From positions 1 to 64,000 of the forward strand of contig JAJIRX010000080.1 of assembly GCA_023853785.1 (NCBI GenBank): DNA of 64,000 nt, given 5' to 3'. Under the pieces are notes generated by a model that had not been told where the DNA came from, did no database searches, and was given only the letters and a program-made list of their open reading frames with translations. The DNA comes from Psilocybe azurescens (Eukaryota; Basidiomycota; Agaricomycetes; Agaricales; Agrocybaceae). The position numbers were made by a program, and so were the translations under genes. Positions 36,769 to 48,002 of this stretch are shown here, in pieces (positions within the stretch are counted from its first letter, which is position 1; every line of letters begins with the position of its first letter).

Positions 36769-38315
36769 TGTTTTGTTCTTCTGATCCTACTAGTCATCCT
36801 TTCGCATTCTATACCCGAGATTCCCTTCATCTGTACGCATTACAACTCAAAATCGAACTATTCATCGAGTTCAAGTAATTAGATTTTTGTATACTACGAT
36901 ATCATTCTAGATACTCGAATCAGTTGGACGCCGAATCAGTTAGACTTGATTCAAGCAACTAATAATGTATTCTTGCTTTAAATTTTGAAATTGCTTTGAA
37001 ACACCGAGGGCGTCGTGGGTGTTCGAGGAGCGTGAGGAGATCGTAGAGCAAGCCGAAGTCACCGATTCAGCGTGGTGGCAGTGCTATGGACGTGTTTCAT
37101 ACGTAAGGATTTTAAGCGCCGGCGTTGAAGCATCAGGAAAGCTGAAGAAGCGTAGTATGACGAATGTCATGCCAAAACGATATCAGAAAGTCCAGTGCCT
37201 ACGTGACGAAACTCTCGGGCATGATCATTTTTAGATTTGGACGATTTTTAGCATGCAACATGAGCTGTGTGTGAGATGGGAGAAAATATTCTTGATAGCG
37301 TTAGATTAAATTAATTTCTATCGATAGTGGCAAACATAACATCAAGCCACACCCTCATATGATCCCCATATCTAATGACACAACAAAAGAGTCTGTAGGG
37401 ACAGGCAATAGTGTTGAATGCGATGCTGTAACGCCGAAAGAAAAGAGATTACACTTACCCAAATGTGAACCACGTAAGCAGAGTAAATATGGCGTTTACA
37501 ATCACAATACCAAAGAAATTTATCATGAGAGGGGCAATTTCAGTGCCTGTGGAAACTATAAGAGATCGTAGATCACTTGAAATCTTAAGAATCGGTCAAA
37601 GTCTTTGGTAATGTGGGTTGAATAGATAGGGCACCTGTTGACGTCCAAAGCTTCCGCACCCCTAGATTGCATGATTCTGCGTGACAGTGCCACACCATAT
37701 TAGGTGCGGGTCGGAGACTTACACCGAATCCGTTTACGTAGCCCTATCAAAGCTTCATTCGCTATGCTGTAGCGTTCACCCTATATCAAAATGTCTACTA
37801 GAGACGCACTTTACGACATGTCAGGACTTGCGATGGTGTACACCAGGGGGTACCAGTATTGCTTCATGCCAGTGAGTTTCTCATTCTTTAAACCATTACA
37901 AGATTACATACAAAATAAATGAGGGAGACGAAGATCATCCAATTATTCAGATACTTACGATTGACAGTAGAGTTGGACTGCGAACTGAGGGTGTTAGTCG
38001 CAAAGGATTGATGAACACTAATCTGATAACACTAATTTGATCTTTTCTCTTGAGAATAAGCTCCATGTTGAGCTCGCGCCTTGTCAATTCCCCGAGTACC
38101 AGGCTGACTTGTTTCGGGAAATAAAATAAATATGTGGCAATACGAGATGATTGTAACTACCCAGAGGGAGGCCTGCATAACTCTCTACGAGTAATAAAAA
38201 GTGAGCCAACTTACATCGTTTGAAACCGAGTTGTTAGAGAAGTGTCAAGGAGAGTCGGAAGCAATCAGCCAAGATAGGACAGAATGCTTTACACGGAACA
38301 AGGGGTTTACGGAGG
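36769..38315. other. Intergenic, no gene supported
   Basis: Short plus-strand ORFs (37019-37234, 37359-37571) match no family. On the minus strand, splice-like signals downstream of the duplicated block at 38.3-38.5 kb suggest a transcription unit. I could not build a convincing protein from it. Confidence 0.4.
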
Positions 38316-39060
38316 TGTCATTCAAGCACACACACGACAATGAGATGGCCGTGAGAGTGGAAAACGCGTAAACTTGCCTATGAGTATGTCGGACATGCGT
38401 TTCTCAGATCCAAGGCTGGATTCTCGCTTTCGTTGGTTTGATGAAATATATAAATTCCGAAACAAAGGGTAAGCGAAAGGAGAATAGTTGGGAGGTTTTT
38501 CGAGGACCATCGCTCGCGTACATCTCAGCGACTCGAATGTTATGGTATGAAAGACCGGATTATGGGCTTCTGTTTGTTGGTGGAAATAGCTAAGTCAGCG
38601 AAAGGATTAAGAGTTCAAGGACCAATTGTGACACTAGCGTTCCGAATAGGGGAGGTGTAGAGGCACAATGATAACACAAAAACAGTTAGGAAGTTATCGT
38701 TTTCTTAAAAACTGGGCTTTCTAGTACATGTTTTTGTAGTTTATATAGTATTTAGTGGTGGTCCGTGCAACTTAGAAATTTGCACGATTCGCAATCTAGT
38801 CAGTCGTAAATAAAAGATGACGCTATTTTTGCAGGTAGGCTGAGCGATGCAAGAGTGTAGCGTGCATGACGAGCATGGCGGTCAAGGTCGGCGCGTCCAT
38901 TACACCAATGCATACCACAAATAATCTGATTATTCGTGAGCTGAAATCGACGCGTTTGTTGCACATTTGTGGTGTAGACAGGCTGGGTGTTTGCGATGCT
39001 TCTACACGGCGTGGCACTACGAGTGAACATCATTAATACGGCGAACGTAATCATCGCGCG
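38316..39060 (-). repeat. Diverged duplicated promoter-like block, copy 1
   Basis: Minus-strand sequence from about 38520 to 38270 matches 44255-44010. Shared landmarks in the same order are 'cga(c)ggtcctc', 'tttcgctta', a TATA element (tttatata), 'ttggatctg', 'gtccgac' and 'ttacgcgttttcc', then 'cgtgtaaagca' and 'cctatctt'. The block looks like a promoter, leader and first splice donor of a small gene family. A 84-codon minus ORF at 39054-38800 begins with hydrophobic residues (MITFAVLMMF), and a similar hydrophobic start exists upstream of copy 2. Confidence 0.5.
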
Positions 39061-39106
39061 TCAAAATACAGGACTAAGCCTACTACTCCGAAGCATGAAG
39101 CTACTA

Positions 39107-40666
39107 CTAGGGTAACTGAAAAAGTGGATCGGCATCTTTCAGTAACAGGTTATCGAGTACTGAAATTGGTTTCAAATCGACCATGTTGCTTAACCACTGT
39201 TCAACATCTCGGGTAACGCCTTCTTCTGAATCGTCGAAATCGAATCCAGATTTACGAATCGAAATTCTAGGAGGGATTGTTATGATGGCGTCGCCTTTTC
39301 TTTTTAAGAAAGCCAAATGTCGCATAGCCAACGTTGACAGCTCAATGGTATGAACGTCTTTGTGACATTGTATGAAGGCGATTAAGGACACTATGTCTTC
39401 CGCAATGGCTGTGTCGAGAAGAATTGAACGGATTCCTGGCCATGTCGTGGCCATTGACGGCCCGTTCGTCGAACCTTCGATACGAGTTGCACGACGAATA
39501 ACTCCCATCCGGGAACCTATTGAGCGCTGCCGAGTCACCTCGCGACTCGGACGTATGCTAGCGGGCTTATCTAGTAGCAGTTTTGCAGATACTCGCGTGA
39601 GTTCTAAGTGACGCAGGTTGGAGAATGATTGGATAGTTTGAATATCATCGTTGCTTTCGGCTGAGTGAGAAGGAAATGATATGGGTAGGCGATTGGCAAT
39701 TTTGAGGGTGTCAATTTTCGCAGCAGAGAGCGACTTTCCAAACATCACAGAAAACCCTACGTCACAATCCAGCTCCAAGTACGTTACATTCGGCATATCG
39801 AGGAGAGGAAAAAGATACCCGGCCTGCCTTGCCCCAGTATGAGCTCTATCGCTACTGATTGCAATAGAACACAAGGAATCCACCCGCATTGGTGAGTGCT
39901 GAGCTGGGATTATAGAAAGGGTAATAGGGTATAAATTATGGAGTACCAGGTGTTTTAGACAACAGTTGGCTCCAAATAATGCTTGCACGTCGGAATAAGT
40001 GAGCTGGAGGTCATGTACGTCCAAAGACGTCAGATGGGTAGTGTAGGGGAGAGATAAGCCTTGAAATCTCAGTCGTATTAGGCTGGGCTTCTGCTCCAGC
40101 CAGGAAAAGCTGTTGCCTTGAGAAGGTCCATTGAACCAAGTCCGCTCACCGGACCACTGACAAAGAGAAAGCTGCTGAAGTTGAGTAGCTTTTGATAGAA
40201 TCTGAGACGTTGGTTCGTAGGGGATGAATCGTACGCGAATATCGAGTCGATGTAAACGGTGCATGCAGTCCTCCAATAGACCGAGGATCTCTTTCATCAT
40301 ATCTAAGGTGATGTTTCCCGACACTCTCGGATTTGATTTGAGCGCCCACGTCCTGTCGTCCAATAAAATGGTAACAGGCATTACTTTTGATCGTTCGAGC
40401 CACCTTGACATCCACATGAGACAAACATTGGCGGACGGAGGACATATGAAGGTCCATAGATCGGGTGTACCGTGCGAGAGTACTTTCCAGTGATTGCAGA
40501 CCCCTGAAACGAGATTTGGAAATGGCAATCCTGGCGGAGAATTACCGTCCGTCCATATGCCATACTTCCATATCTCGGTGCCTGCAAGAAATATCTTTGC
40601 AAGAATCTCGTTTGGTACCTTAGAGAAATAACTGTGTGTCGAAGAAAGGGCCAAGGGTTCTACCAT
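39107..40666 (-). CDS. F-box protein (second)
   Basis: A single exon. I use the ATG at 40666 (MVEPLALSSTH), since the longer reading begins with GTG, giving 519 residues. The F-box is near the N-terminus (FSKVPNEILAKIFLAGTEIW; SGVCNHWKVLSHGTPDLWTF). Leucine-rich stretches follow (LDIRVRF, LQQLSLCQW, LIRLRFQGL, LTSLDVHDLQL, LKHLVLHNLYPI) and suggest an LRR-like substrate-binding region. It is the probable substrate receptor of an SCF ubiquitin ligase. The ORF is intact. Confidence 0.82.
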   Translation of the reverse strand: MVEPLALSSTHSYFSKVPNEILAKIFLAGTEIWKYGIWTDGNSPPGLPFPNLVSGVCNHWKVLSHGTPDLWTFICPPSANVCLMWMSRWLERSKVMPVTILLDDRTWALKSNPRVSGNITLDMMKEILGLLEDCMHRLHRLDIRVRFIPYEPTSQILSKATQLQQLSLCQWSGERTWFNGPSQGNSFSWLEQKPSLIRLRFQGLSLPYTTHLTSLDVHDLQLTYSDVQALFGANCCLKHLVLHNLYPITLSIIPAQHSPMRVDSLCSIAISSDRAHTGARQAGYLFPLLDMPNVTYLELDCDVGFSVMFGKSLSAAKIDTLKIANRLPISFPSHSAESNDDIQTIQSFSNLRHLELTRVSAKLLLDKPASIRPSREVTRQRSIGSRMGVIRRATRIEGSTNGPSMATTWPGIRSILLDTAIAEDIVSLIAFIQCHKDVHTIELSTLAMRHLAFLKRKGDAIITIPPRISIRKSGFDFDDSEEGVTRDVEQWLSNMVDLKPISVLDNLLLKDADPLFQLP

Positions 40667-42169
40667 CTGATGAACAATATGTGTAAGAGGACGGCTGTCG
40701 GCGAAACAACTGGCAAACAAGCTAGAATATCTTACCACAATACAAGATATTCTTGTAATTCCAGTCCCGTTTAATAAATGCACCCTGATAGGGCTTGATA
40801 GAGGATGGAAGTTAACTGAAAGGTCGTTGTCCCTGCCCGAAGTTCGAACTTGATCACCAGTTTACTTTATATTGATGCTATATATAAATATAAGGGTTGA
40901 GGGTTTGATTGGAACCAAACTCATAGCACCGATGAAGCCCTTTAACTTACTCAGCGCTTACAGCTGTATGAGCAGCTGCGGCTACTGCATTGGCAGAATT
41001 AAATCTTCAGGTCTTCAGACTTGGATTTGACTTGGAATTCTGGAAGCCGCCAAAAGTAACTGTTACTATCACTAACCCCGTTTGTGGAAGGGGGCCCAGT
41101 GTTTGTAAATCGACATTTTTTTCATTTATAACTTCACAACAGCAGGTCCGTTATTTAAATCTGGTGCTTGGAATTCTCATGGAGACAGCTAATACGCACA
41201 CTATGTTGAATTATAAATATGTGTGTGTCTAATGAGAGGTCAAAATATCATGATGAATGTGTCAAAATGTGCAAAATCCGGTTCTGACATCGTAAAATGG
41301 CTCCTTTTTCTTCATTTGTTTTTACACTGTTCATAATGAATTATTAAATATTTAACTTATAATTTTTCGAAGTCAAAAAGTAAGAGCAAGGATGGTAAAA
41401 GTACAGGACATTAAAATAGTCAATAAAGGTTTTAAACTCCGACACAGGTATACGTTAGGCTTGTCTCGGAGTTTAAATATTCGTCACGATTAATGTTGAC
41501 AGCTGTTGACAGCCTCATCCGTGCACTGAGAAGGCCAAGGCGGTTCCCACTAAAAACTCGACACTCACTGATACTAAAAGTCACCTTTGCTGTACAATTC
41601 AAATTCACACCCGATTCCGAGCAGTAATACGTCTGTCTAGGAATTATAGGCAAGCTGTAACATCACAAACGTTTGATTGGTTAGCATTTCAGGCGCGAAC
41701 GTAGCACTAATAGCCTGTCACTTCTTCAATGGTGGCAGGCCTTATTTTGGTACGGTTGGTTGAGCACCTTTGGGAAGTTGCAGTGCCTTTTGGGAATTAC
41801 CGATTAGCAGTAGCTTAGTACTACGCTCTACAGACAAATAGTAGGTACTGATTGTGCGCTTCTGGTCCCTACTCACAGAAGTATCTCAAATACTAGACCG
41901 ATAGAAGTCCCACAATGGAATCGAGTGTCATATGTAGTAGTCACTTCGCTTGTCCAATTTACCTATATAATCACAGGTGTTTCGGCTTGAACACCAGTGA
42001 ACTCCTCAAAGCTTCATTTACAATCGAGTGAGCCATCTCTACCTCAGCCTTCAGTCGCATTCCTAACATGTTCCCAGGTATCGTCAATCGCTACATATCA
42101 CTTAAATCAGTACGTGTTTGACCCCCCAACACCGCATATCGTCTTTGTTGACGCTTTCAACAGTCAAAA
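40667..42169. other. Intergenic, no gene supported
   Basis: Small ORFs (40990-41232, 41432-41653, 41997-42185) have no recognisable domains. The segment before 42170 probably holds the promoter of the secreted repeat protein; a 'ctatataat' TATA-like element lies near 41963. Confidence 0.45.
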
Positions 42170-42889
42170 ATGTTTCCTTCTTTGACACTTACCGCCTTGG
42201 TCACTTGTGCGCTCATCTCTCAGACTGCTGCACTACCTCAGTTCAGTGGACATGGTAATAATGGGAACACCAACTCTGGAAATGGAGGTAGCGGTAGCGG
42301 AAATGGTGGAGGAGGTACCAACAACGGCAACAATAACGGTGGTGTGAGTCCAGCAGTGTATGGAGGCTACAGTTATGGCCCCCAGCGGCTTTGGTACCGT
42401 GAACCGGAGCCACAATTCACTGGACATGGTAATAACGGAAACACGAACTCTGGAAATGGAGGTCATCATAGCGGAAATGGCGACGGAGGCATCAACAATG
42501 GAAACTCGAACGGCGGTAAAAACATTGGCGCCCAGGGGTTGTGGTACCGCGAGCCAGAGCCAGAGCCACAATTCAGTGGACATGGCAATAACGGGAACAC
42601 CAACTCTGGAAATGGAGGTGATGGCAGCGGAAACGGCAACGGCGGCACCACTAATGGAAACGCAAATGGTGGTTTGAGTGGGGCAGCGTACGGAGGTTAC
42701 AATTATGGGCCTCAGCGCCTGTGGTACCGTGAACCCGAGCCGCAATTCGCTGGACACGGTAATAACGGGAACACGAACTCTGGAAATGGAGGACACTATA
42801 GCGGAAACGGCTACGGAGGCACCAGCAATGGAAATAACAACGGTGGTTCGCGTGGGGTACAATATGGACCTTATGGGCCCCTCTACTAG
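42170..42889 (+). CDS. Secreted Gly/Asn-rich four-repeat protein
   Basis: A single exon of 239 residues. A signal peptide is clear (MFPSLTLTALVTCALISQTA, cleavage near AALP). The mature part is four tandem units starting at nucleotides 42248, 42422, 42578 and 42752, with spacing 174, 156 and 174. Each unit begins with GHGNNGNTNSGNGG, continues with Gly/Asn/Ser-rich sequence, and (units 1-3) ends LWYREPEPQF. There are no cysteines. I do not recognise the family. A cell-wall or extracellular-matrix role would fit the composition. The EPEP spacer after a single Arg resembles protease-processed precursors, but the usual dibasic Kex2 site is absent. Confidence 0.75.
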   Translation: MFPSLTLTALVTCALISQTAALPQFSGHGNNGNTNSGNGGSGSGNGGGGTNNGNNNGGVSPAVYGGYSYGPQRLWYREPEPQFTGHGNNGNTNSGNGGHHSGNGDGGINNGNSNGGKNIGAQGLWYREPEPEPQFSGHGNNGNTNSGNGGDGSGNGNGGTTNGNANGGLSGAAYGGYNYGPQRLWYREPEPQFAGHGNNGNTNSGNGGHYSGNGYGGTSNGNNNGGSRGVQYGPYGPLY

Positions 42890-43999
42890 CCGTCTGATCA
42901 ATAGGGAAAAGTAAAAATCAGGTGTATCTGATCTGATGCTTGCCTTGTACTCCCAATACCATTGATTTCTGGCGATATTGCTATACCAATTACCGAGAGC
43001 ACCAATTTCGAAGAGTTGTAATGATTGAAGTTTGGGGACGAAACATCTGACAGGCAGAGCTATGGTTCGACGTCGAGTCCTGATCATTTAATCTATGTAT
43101 GGCGGTTTATTAGCTTTTATGCGAGATCATGTCCCGCCGAAGCTGGTAATATCCTTGAGGATAAGGTTGGCGTGTAATTAGTCAGCTGGGTTTGATGTTT
43201 GCTCAACGCGTGGCTGTGGATCCACTGGGTTTGGCGGTTATACAACCCCGTTTGCTTTGAATTCGCACAAGAATTGTATTGAGTCTTCCCTTCCGGTACT
43301 CAACCTGGACTCAACTAATCCATCAGAATAGTAAGAGCCCATTTTGCTTCTTGATATAAATGCCTTAACTTCATGTTCCTGTGAAAGATCACAGCGCCGG
43401 ATTCGAGCGAACAACTCGCATCCACGCGATTGCCGGGGGAGTCAAAAGGATGAGGGAGCACCGATGTAACATCTTATCAGATAATCATCTAAAATCAATG
43501 TTGTTGTTTGATCTACATAATCAGATAAAACGACACACCTCCCTCGGATCCCCAGGGGTCGCATGGGCTGAAATGCTTTTCATGAATATATTCCAAGGAT
43601 CGTTAGTCAATATTCAACACTTGTATCAGATTCCTACTTGATCCGACTTCGACAAATATAAGCAATAAGCAGTATTTATTTTCATCGCCCATAATTCGCG
43701 TTCAGTCAAAGAAAGGAAAGCGGTAGGGGCAGCGCCTGGTCCGCTCGTCAATTGCATGATTCATCTGGGGTCGATAAATTTCCAAAAACTTTGCGCCGTG
43801 ATCTGACATGTTCGCCCAGAGCAAGGCACAGAGTTGGAATTGAGCGCCCATATGCTATTGTATACGGCGGAACCGTACCGCAGACCGACTTGCAAATGCG
43901 GGTGCACACAAGTTTAAAGTAGCCCTCGCACAGATCGAGTGGTAAACGCGATCTAGCAAATGAGAAGAGACGCGACGAGATCCGACACTGAGAATCTGG
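42890..43999. other. Intergenic, no gene supported
   Basis: No recognisable gene. A long minus-strand ORF overlapping the repeat gene (43087-42233) is a by-product of the 3-divisible repeat. The ORF at 43381-43641 has no family match. Confidence 0.45.
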
Positions 44000-44440
44000 G
44001 AGTCGAACCGCTAAGATAGGGTTCCTTGCTTTACACGAACGAAGGTATATGAATGGAGTATATGACGGTGCGATAGAAGTGGTTTGTTGCGACTCAGGGA
44101 AAACGCGTAAGCTCACCTACGTCGGACCTACAGATGATGGGTTATGCAGATCCAATATTCGGACTTCAGTTTTGTCTGTTGGTGGGAATTTATATCGTCC
44201 TGAACAAAAGATAAGCGAAAGAAGTAATGCTTAGAGGACCGTCGCATGCATCGCGTAAGGGAAGATACCCTCTCACAAACGATCCAATAATGCGTAGATA
44301 GGTTGGTGAGGCAAATAGACTTGGTTTTGCATTACACGGCTTCTACGCTTAGAAGATCTGTACACGACATAGCACTGGGGGCGGACATGATCAGCACGAG
44401 ACACACCGCGATGCCAAAAGAAATGCCCACACCGTAACAT
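44000..44440 (-). repeat. Diverged duplicated promoter-like block, copy 2
   Basis: This is the counterpart of 38.27-38.52 kb. On the minus strand it has a TATA element (gatataaattccc, about 44195), 'ttggatctg', 'gtccgac', a GTGAGC splice donor and 'ttacgcgttttcc'. A hydrophobic minus-strand stretch (LVLIMSAPSAMS, about 44400-44365) resembles a signal-peptide start. No complete protein could be assembled from either copy. Confidence 0.5.
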
Positions 44441-46349
44441 TCACAGCTCGGCATCCTCAACCCCGCCCTTCTTCCTCCTATTGATCTTGCCTGCCTCTCT
44501 GCACCTCCTCTTCCAATCTCGCGTCAAATCGCCTTTGCTGTCTTCCCATCGTTTCTTGATGTCCTCGTCAGTGCCAGTGCGATAGAATCCCACAGCTGGA
44601 TCACGCCAGTTCCACCCATTGTCTTTCGCGAGATCGTACACGTCTCTCTGACGCGCTCTGACGCCCGCAGGCTCTGAAAGCGACAAAGGGAAAAAGAGGG
44701 CCTGTCTTGGGTTTAATGAAAGAGGAGCTTGGATGTTTTGACTCTGTTGGAACGAGGGTGTCGGTAGGGAGGTGGGTAGTGATGGGGCATAAGATTCGTA
44801 TGACTGCTGTTGCTGGATCATTGGTTGTTCAGCCAGGAAAGGAGTATCTTCGTCAAGCTCGATATCGAGATCCAGGTGTCCAAGTAACGAAAATCCACCT
44901 GAAGAGTATTTATCAGTACAGTGCCTACCAGGTTGGATTTTATAAGTACCTTCATCCTCCCGAGGAGCGAAAAGAGCCTTTAAAGTCGTTTGTTGTGCGG
45001 ATTTTGGCTTCTGGGCCTGAGTTGGAGGTTCCTGCTGATCCGTGTCCATTTTGTCGTCGTCTTCAGAGTCTATCTCGTCACCGTTGTCGTCCTCTTCCTC
45101 TTCGCTCTCGCCTGCACCGACTGGTTTAGTGATCTTCACAGGCGCATTTTTTGGCACAATTTCGAAGTCGACCCCGCCATCATCGTCAATGAGCATTTTA
45201 TCGCCTTTCACCAATTTATCAACGTCAATATCTGAGCCGACACTCTCCTCTCCGACCCAATCGTCATCGTCTTGGCCAAACAAGGAATTGAGAAGATCGA
45301 GCGTTTGAGTCTTTTCTTTTGAAATGTCTATAGTCTCTTCGATGTTTTGAGGGTGGAATTGAGGCGGCTGGAACAGGTTGTAGTGTCGGTGCTTTTGTGG
45401 GAGGCGAAGAAATGAAAATGGGTTGAATTTTCGATGGCCCTGCTACAACCTCGGTGATGGGAGGTGGGGTTGGATTCTGAACAGTACTATCTGCCTCATT
45501 TTCGCTTTCACTGCTGCTGTCGTCGTCTTGAAGCATCTCAACATCTCTCGGAGGTGATTTTCTGCTGGAACCTGACACTTCCAAATCGAGCCACATGCCC
45601 TTCAAATGCGTACTTCCGTATTTCGTCATGTCGATAGCCTTTCTTCTTGCCCGGGTGTCAGGATCTTTGACGCGCTTCTTTTTCTTCTTTTCGCCCGCAG
45701 GCACCTTGTCGTCCATCTTATTTTTCTTGGGTTTCTTTACATCAAGAGGTTCGATGAGTGGGTGCGCAGGGCGCATCTTCACTGGTACTGTTATCCGGCC
45801 GAGAGACGAAACCTTCCAGCCTGGTTTCTGTGCAGCATTCTCGGGCGTTACGAGAGACATGTCATCTGCGTATACTCCCATATGTCGTTTAACTTTTTTC
45901 TTGGGTGGTTCTTCTGCTGCCTTTTGATTCTCAAGAGCAATCCTACGACAGAACGGTCAGTTCACATTGGTATAGATATGTTCCGACTTGTACTGTACCT
46001 CTCTGCAAAGTCGGGTTTTGCCTCACCAAATCGAAGCTTTGCACCTTTCCACGTTGAACCGCTCAGAAGGTTCATGCCTAACATATATCATAAGAGATCC
46101 TTCAATCCAGTTCACAGCTGTTCCGGGAAGAAAATACAATCAAAGAAACGCACATTTTGACAGTTTTCCGACAGTAGTTTCCAGAGTTACATAGCCAAAC
46201 TTTCTGGTGTGCCCAACACCATCTTGTAGACCAAAACCGTCGGCAGCTTTGACAATTCCAAAAGATGCCAAACGACGCGATATATCCTCCGCTGAAATGG
46301 CTGGTGTGAGGCCCGAGATGATGAGCCGCTTCGTTACGGGTTCATCCAT
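44441..46349 (-). CDS. NOP8: NOP8-like nucleolar protein, with one frame break
   Basis: The N-terminal RRM is in exon 1 (46349-46154): KRLIISGLTPAISAEDISRR...GYVTLETT. The next exons carry the family signature STWKGAKLRFGEAKPDFAER and KKKVKRHMGVYADDMS. The middle region is Lys-rich and acidic (DDKVPAGEKKKKKRVKDP; EEEEDDNGDEIDSEDDD). C-terminal conserved blocks are LDLLNSLFGQDDDDW, LKALFAPREDE joined to GGFSLLGHLDLDIELDED across a 51 nt in-frame intron (44899-44949), and a tail ending KINRRKKGGVEDAEL. Yeast Nop8 works with the Npa1/Dbp6 complex in early 60S assembly in the nucleolus. A one-base frame break lies at about 45330-45400, with no plausible intron there. Confidence 0.8.
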
Positions 46350-46587
46350 GATTGTAAGCTGTTTGAATACTGTCAATATTATCACGAGTAATAATAAAAC
46401 ACTTGAAGTAGTACCTTCCAAAAAATATGATCCTGTCTGGTGTTGGTTTTCGTGCTTTGGACGGCTCTTTTTCGAGTTGTGGCTGAGTCCTTTGTTTGGC
46501 AAGAATAGGGAGAATCAAATAGTTGGCCTTTTCTTGTTCTTAGGTTCCGCCAGTTGAACACTTGTTCTCCAGCCTCTTTCTGTGACA
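46350..46587. promoter_or_regulatory. Bidirectional promoter NOP8 / NUP53
   Basis: Only 238 bp separate the divergent start codons of the NOP8-like and NUP53-like genes, so both promoters and leaders must overlap here. No clear TATA box is seen. The pairing puts a ribosome-assembly gene and a nuclear-pore gene under one shared region. Confidence 0.6.
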
Positions 46588-48002
46588 ATGCCAACCTCTC
46601 CTTCGTTCTCAGTTGCTGGAATGTCGGCCTCGACATCTTCACACCATACACCAAATCTCAATACATGGGGAAGCTCAAGTACAGGAAGTGCTCTATCTCC
46701 AGCTTTCGGTGACTCGTTATCACAATCGAGGAGCCACTACCAATCTGGATATCTTATGGTGAATTTCAAGTTCCAAAAGCATAGTTTAATGTTAATGCTT
46801 TTTGAATAGTCTGCTTCCCAAAGTAATGTACGCATCTTTAATGCCACTCGTGATAACAAGACATCTAACGCGGGTTGATGTTTCGAAGAATGCACCACAA
46901 GGAAACCAGCGCGTCGACGAAGTTCCAGTCGTTCAGACCAAAGCCAAGATGAACCACATACTCTCCAGGGGATCTGCATCAGATTTTGGAATGGACTCCA
47001 TGTTTCAAAGCTCCAGGTAAGCTCAAAATGCGACGCGTGTCACGACCCAATTGCCCACCTCGAATTGCACAACCATAGACAGAGGCAGCCACTTGCAGAC
47101 GAAGACGCCCCACCTACGAGTTCAATTAACGACATTCCTAACGAAATCAATCTCGACTCTAGCCCCGGTCGTTTCCAGACAAGGGTACGGAAACATGCTA
47201 CTCTTCCAAGCACGCAGTTGATTGACTGACTATTATTAATTAGCAAACTGGCAATGAAAGACCCAACTTCTCTTCCTCTCGCCGTCACAATATAGCCCCT
47301 CCACCAAGCATGAACCAAGCAGTTCAGCCTCTATTTGTCATTGTCTTTGGATATCCCGCAGACAAGTACAGTCTTACAGTGGAATACTTCAAATCACTGG
47401 GCGAAACAATTGACGTGGACACAAGCAAAGATATAACCAACTGCTTTAAGATTGGATATGCTGATCCAGGAGATGCGGTGCGGGCCGTACGAAAGAATGG
47501 AGAGGTGCTCAATGGCACCTGGATGGTCGGCGCCAAGTGGGCCGTGCGTAAAGCGTCCATTTTTCATCAACGTCTTCTTTATGCTAACTTCTTCCTTCTA
47601 GGATCCTACGCAAGCAGAGGCCGTTCTCGGCCAACCCATCCTTCGATCGCCCTTTTCATCGTCCGTTTCTTATAACCAAAACCAGACCGCCGAATCTTCT
47701 TCCAGCAATTCAAACAACGCGATGGTCGTTGACGAACCCTACTCTCCATCCCACAATGCTAACACTAGCACGCCTGCAGTCGGAACTCCGATTAAGCTTG
47801 CACCTTCGATGGCGGCGTTCCGGAAAACGCCAGGCGTGTCGGGGTCCTCTTCTAAACCTGCAACCCCCAACACGCGACATGGGGATCGGGTCTGCTCTCG
47901 ACGTCTGTTAGCACACCTGGACAAAATACCACGGGCGGCGTTCAGCCTTCGCCGAGTAAAGGTGTGATTGGCCAGATGTCGGACTTGATATTTGGCTGGT
48001 AA
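46588..48002 (+). CDS. NUP53: Nucleoporin NUP53/NUP35, with one frame break
   Basis: Exons: 46588-46758, 46810-46827 (18 nt, SASQSN), 46889-47016, 47079-47184, 47244-47543, then from 47602. The N-terminus is Ser/Gly-rich (FSVAGMSASTSS). A conserved VVQTKAKMNHILSRG follows. The Nup35-type RRM lies in exon 5: QPLFVIVFGYPADKYSLTVE, then INDxFKIGYADPGDAVRAV-like residues (as ITNCFKIGYADPGDAVRAV) and NGTWMVGAKWA. The C-terminus is SKGVIGQMSDLIFGW, the amphipathic membrane-binding tail ending in FGW typical of the family. The protein anchors inner-ring nucleoporins to the pore membrane. A one-base frame break occurs near 47860-47895, before WGSGLLSTSVSTPGQ. Confidence 0.85.

Noticed and set aside
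38040..38178. 48-codon minus ORF MQASLWVV... ending near a KR site, resembling a small secreted or pheromone-like peptide
   Set aside because: The hydrophobic part coincides with a plausible GTAGTT...AAG intron. There is no C-terminal CaaX box and no receptor gene nearby.
42233..43087. 284-codon ORF on the minus strand across the Gly/Asn-rich gene
   Set aside because: Antisense shadow of repeats whose length is divisible by three. It lacks a signal peptide or domain, and the plus strand has a clear signal peptide.
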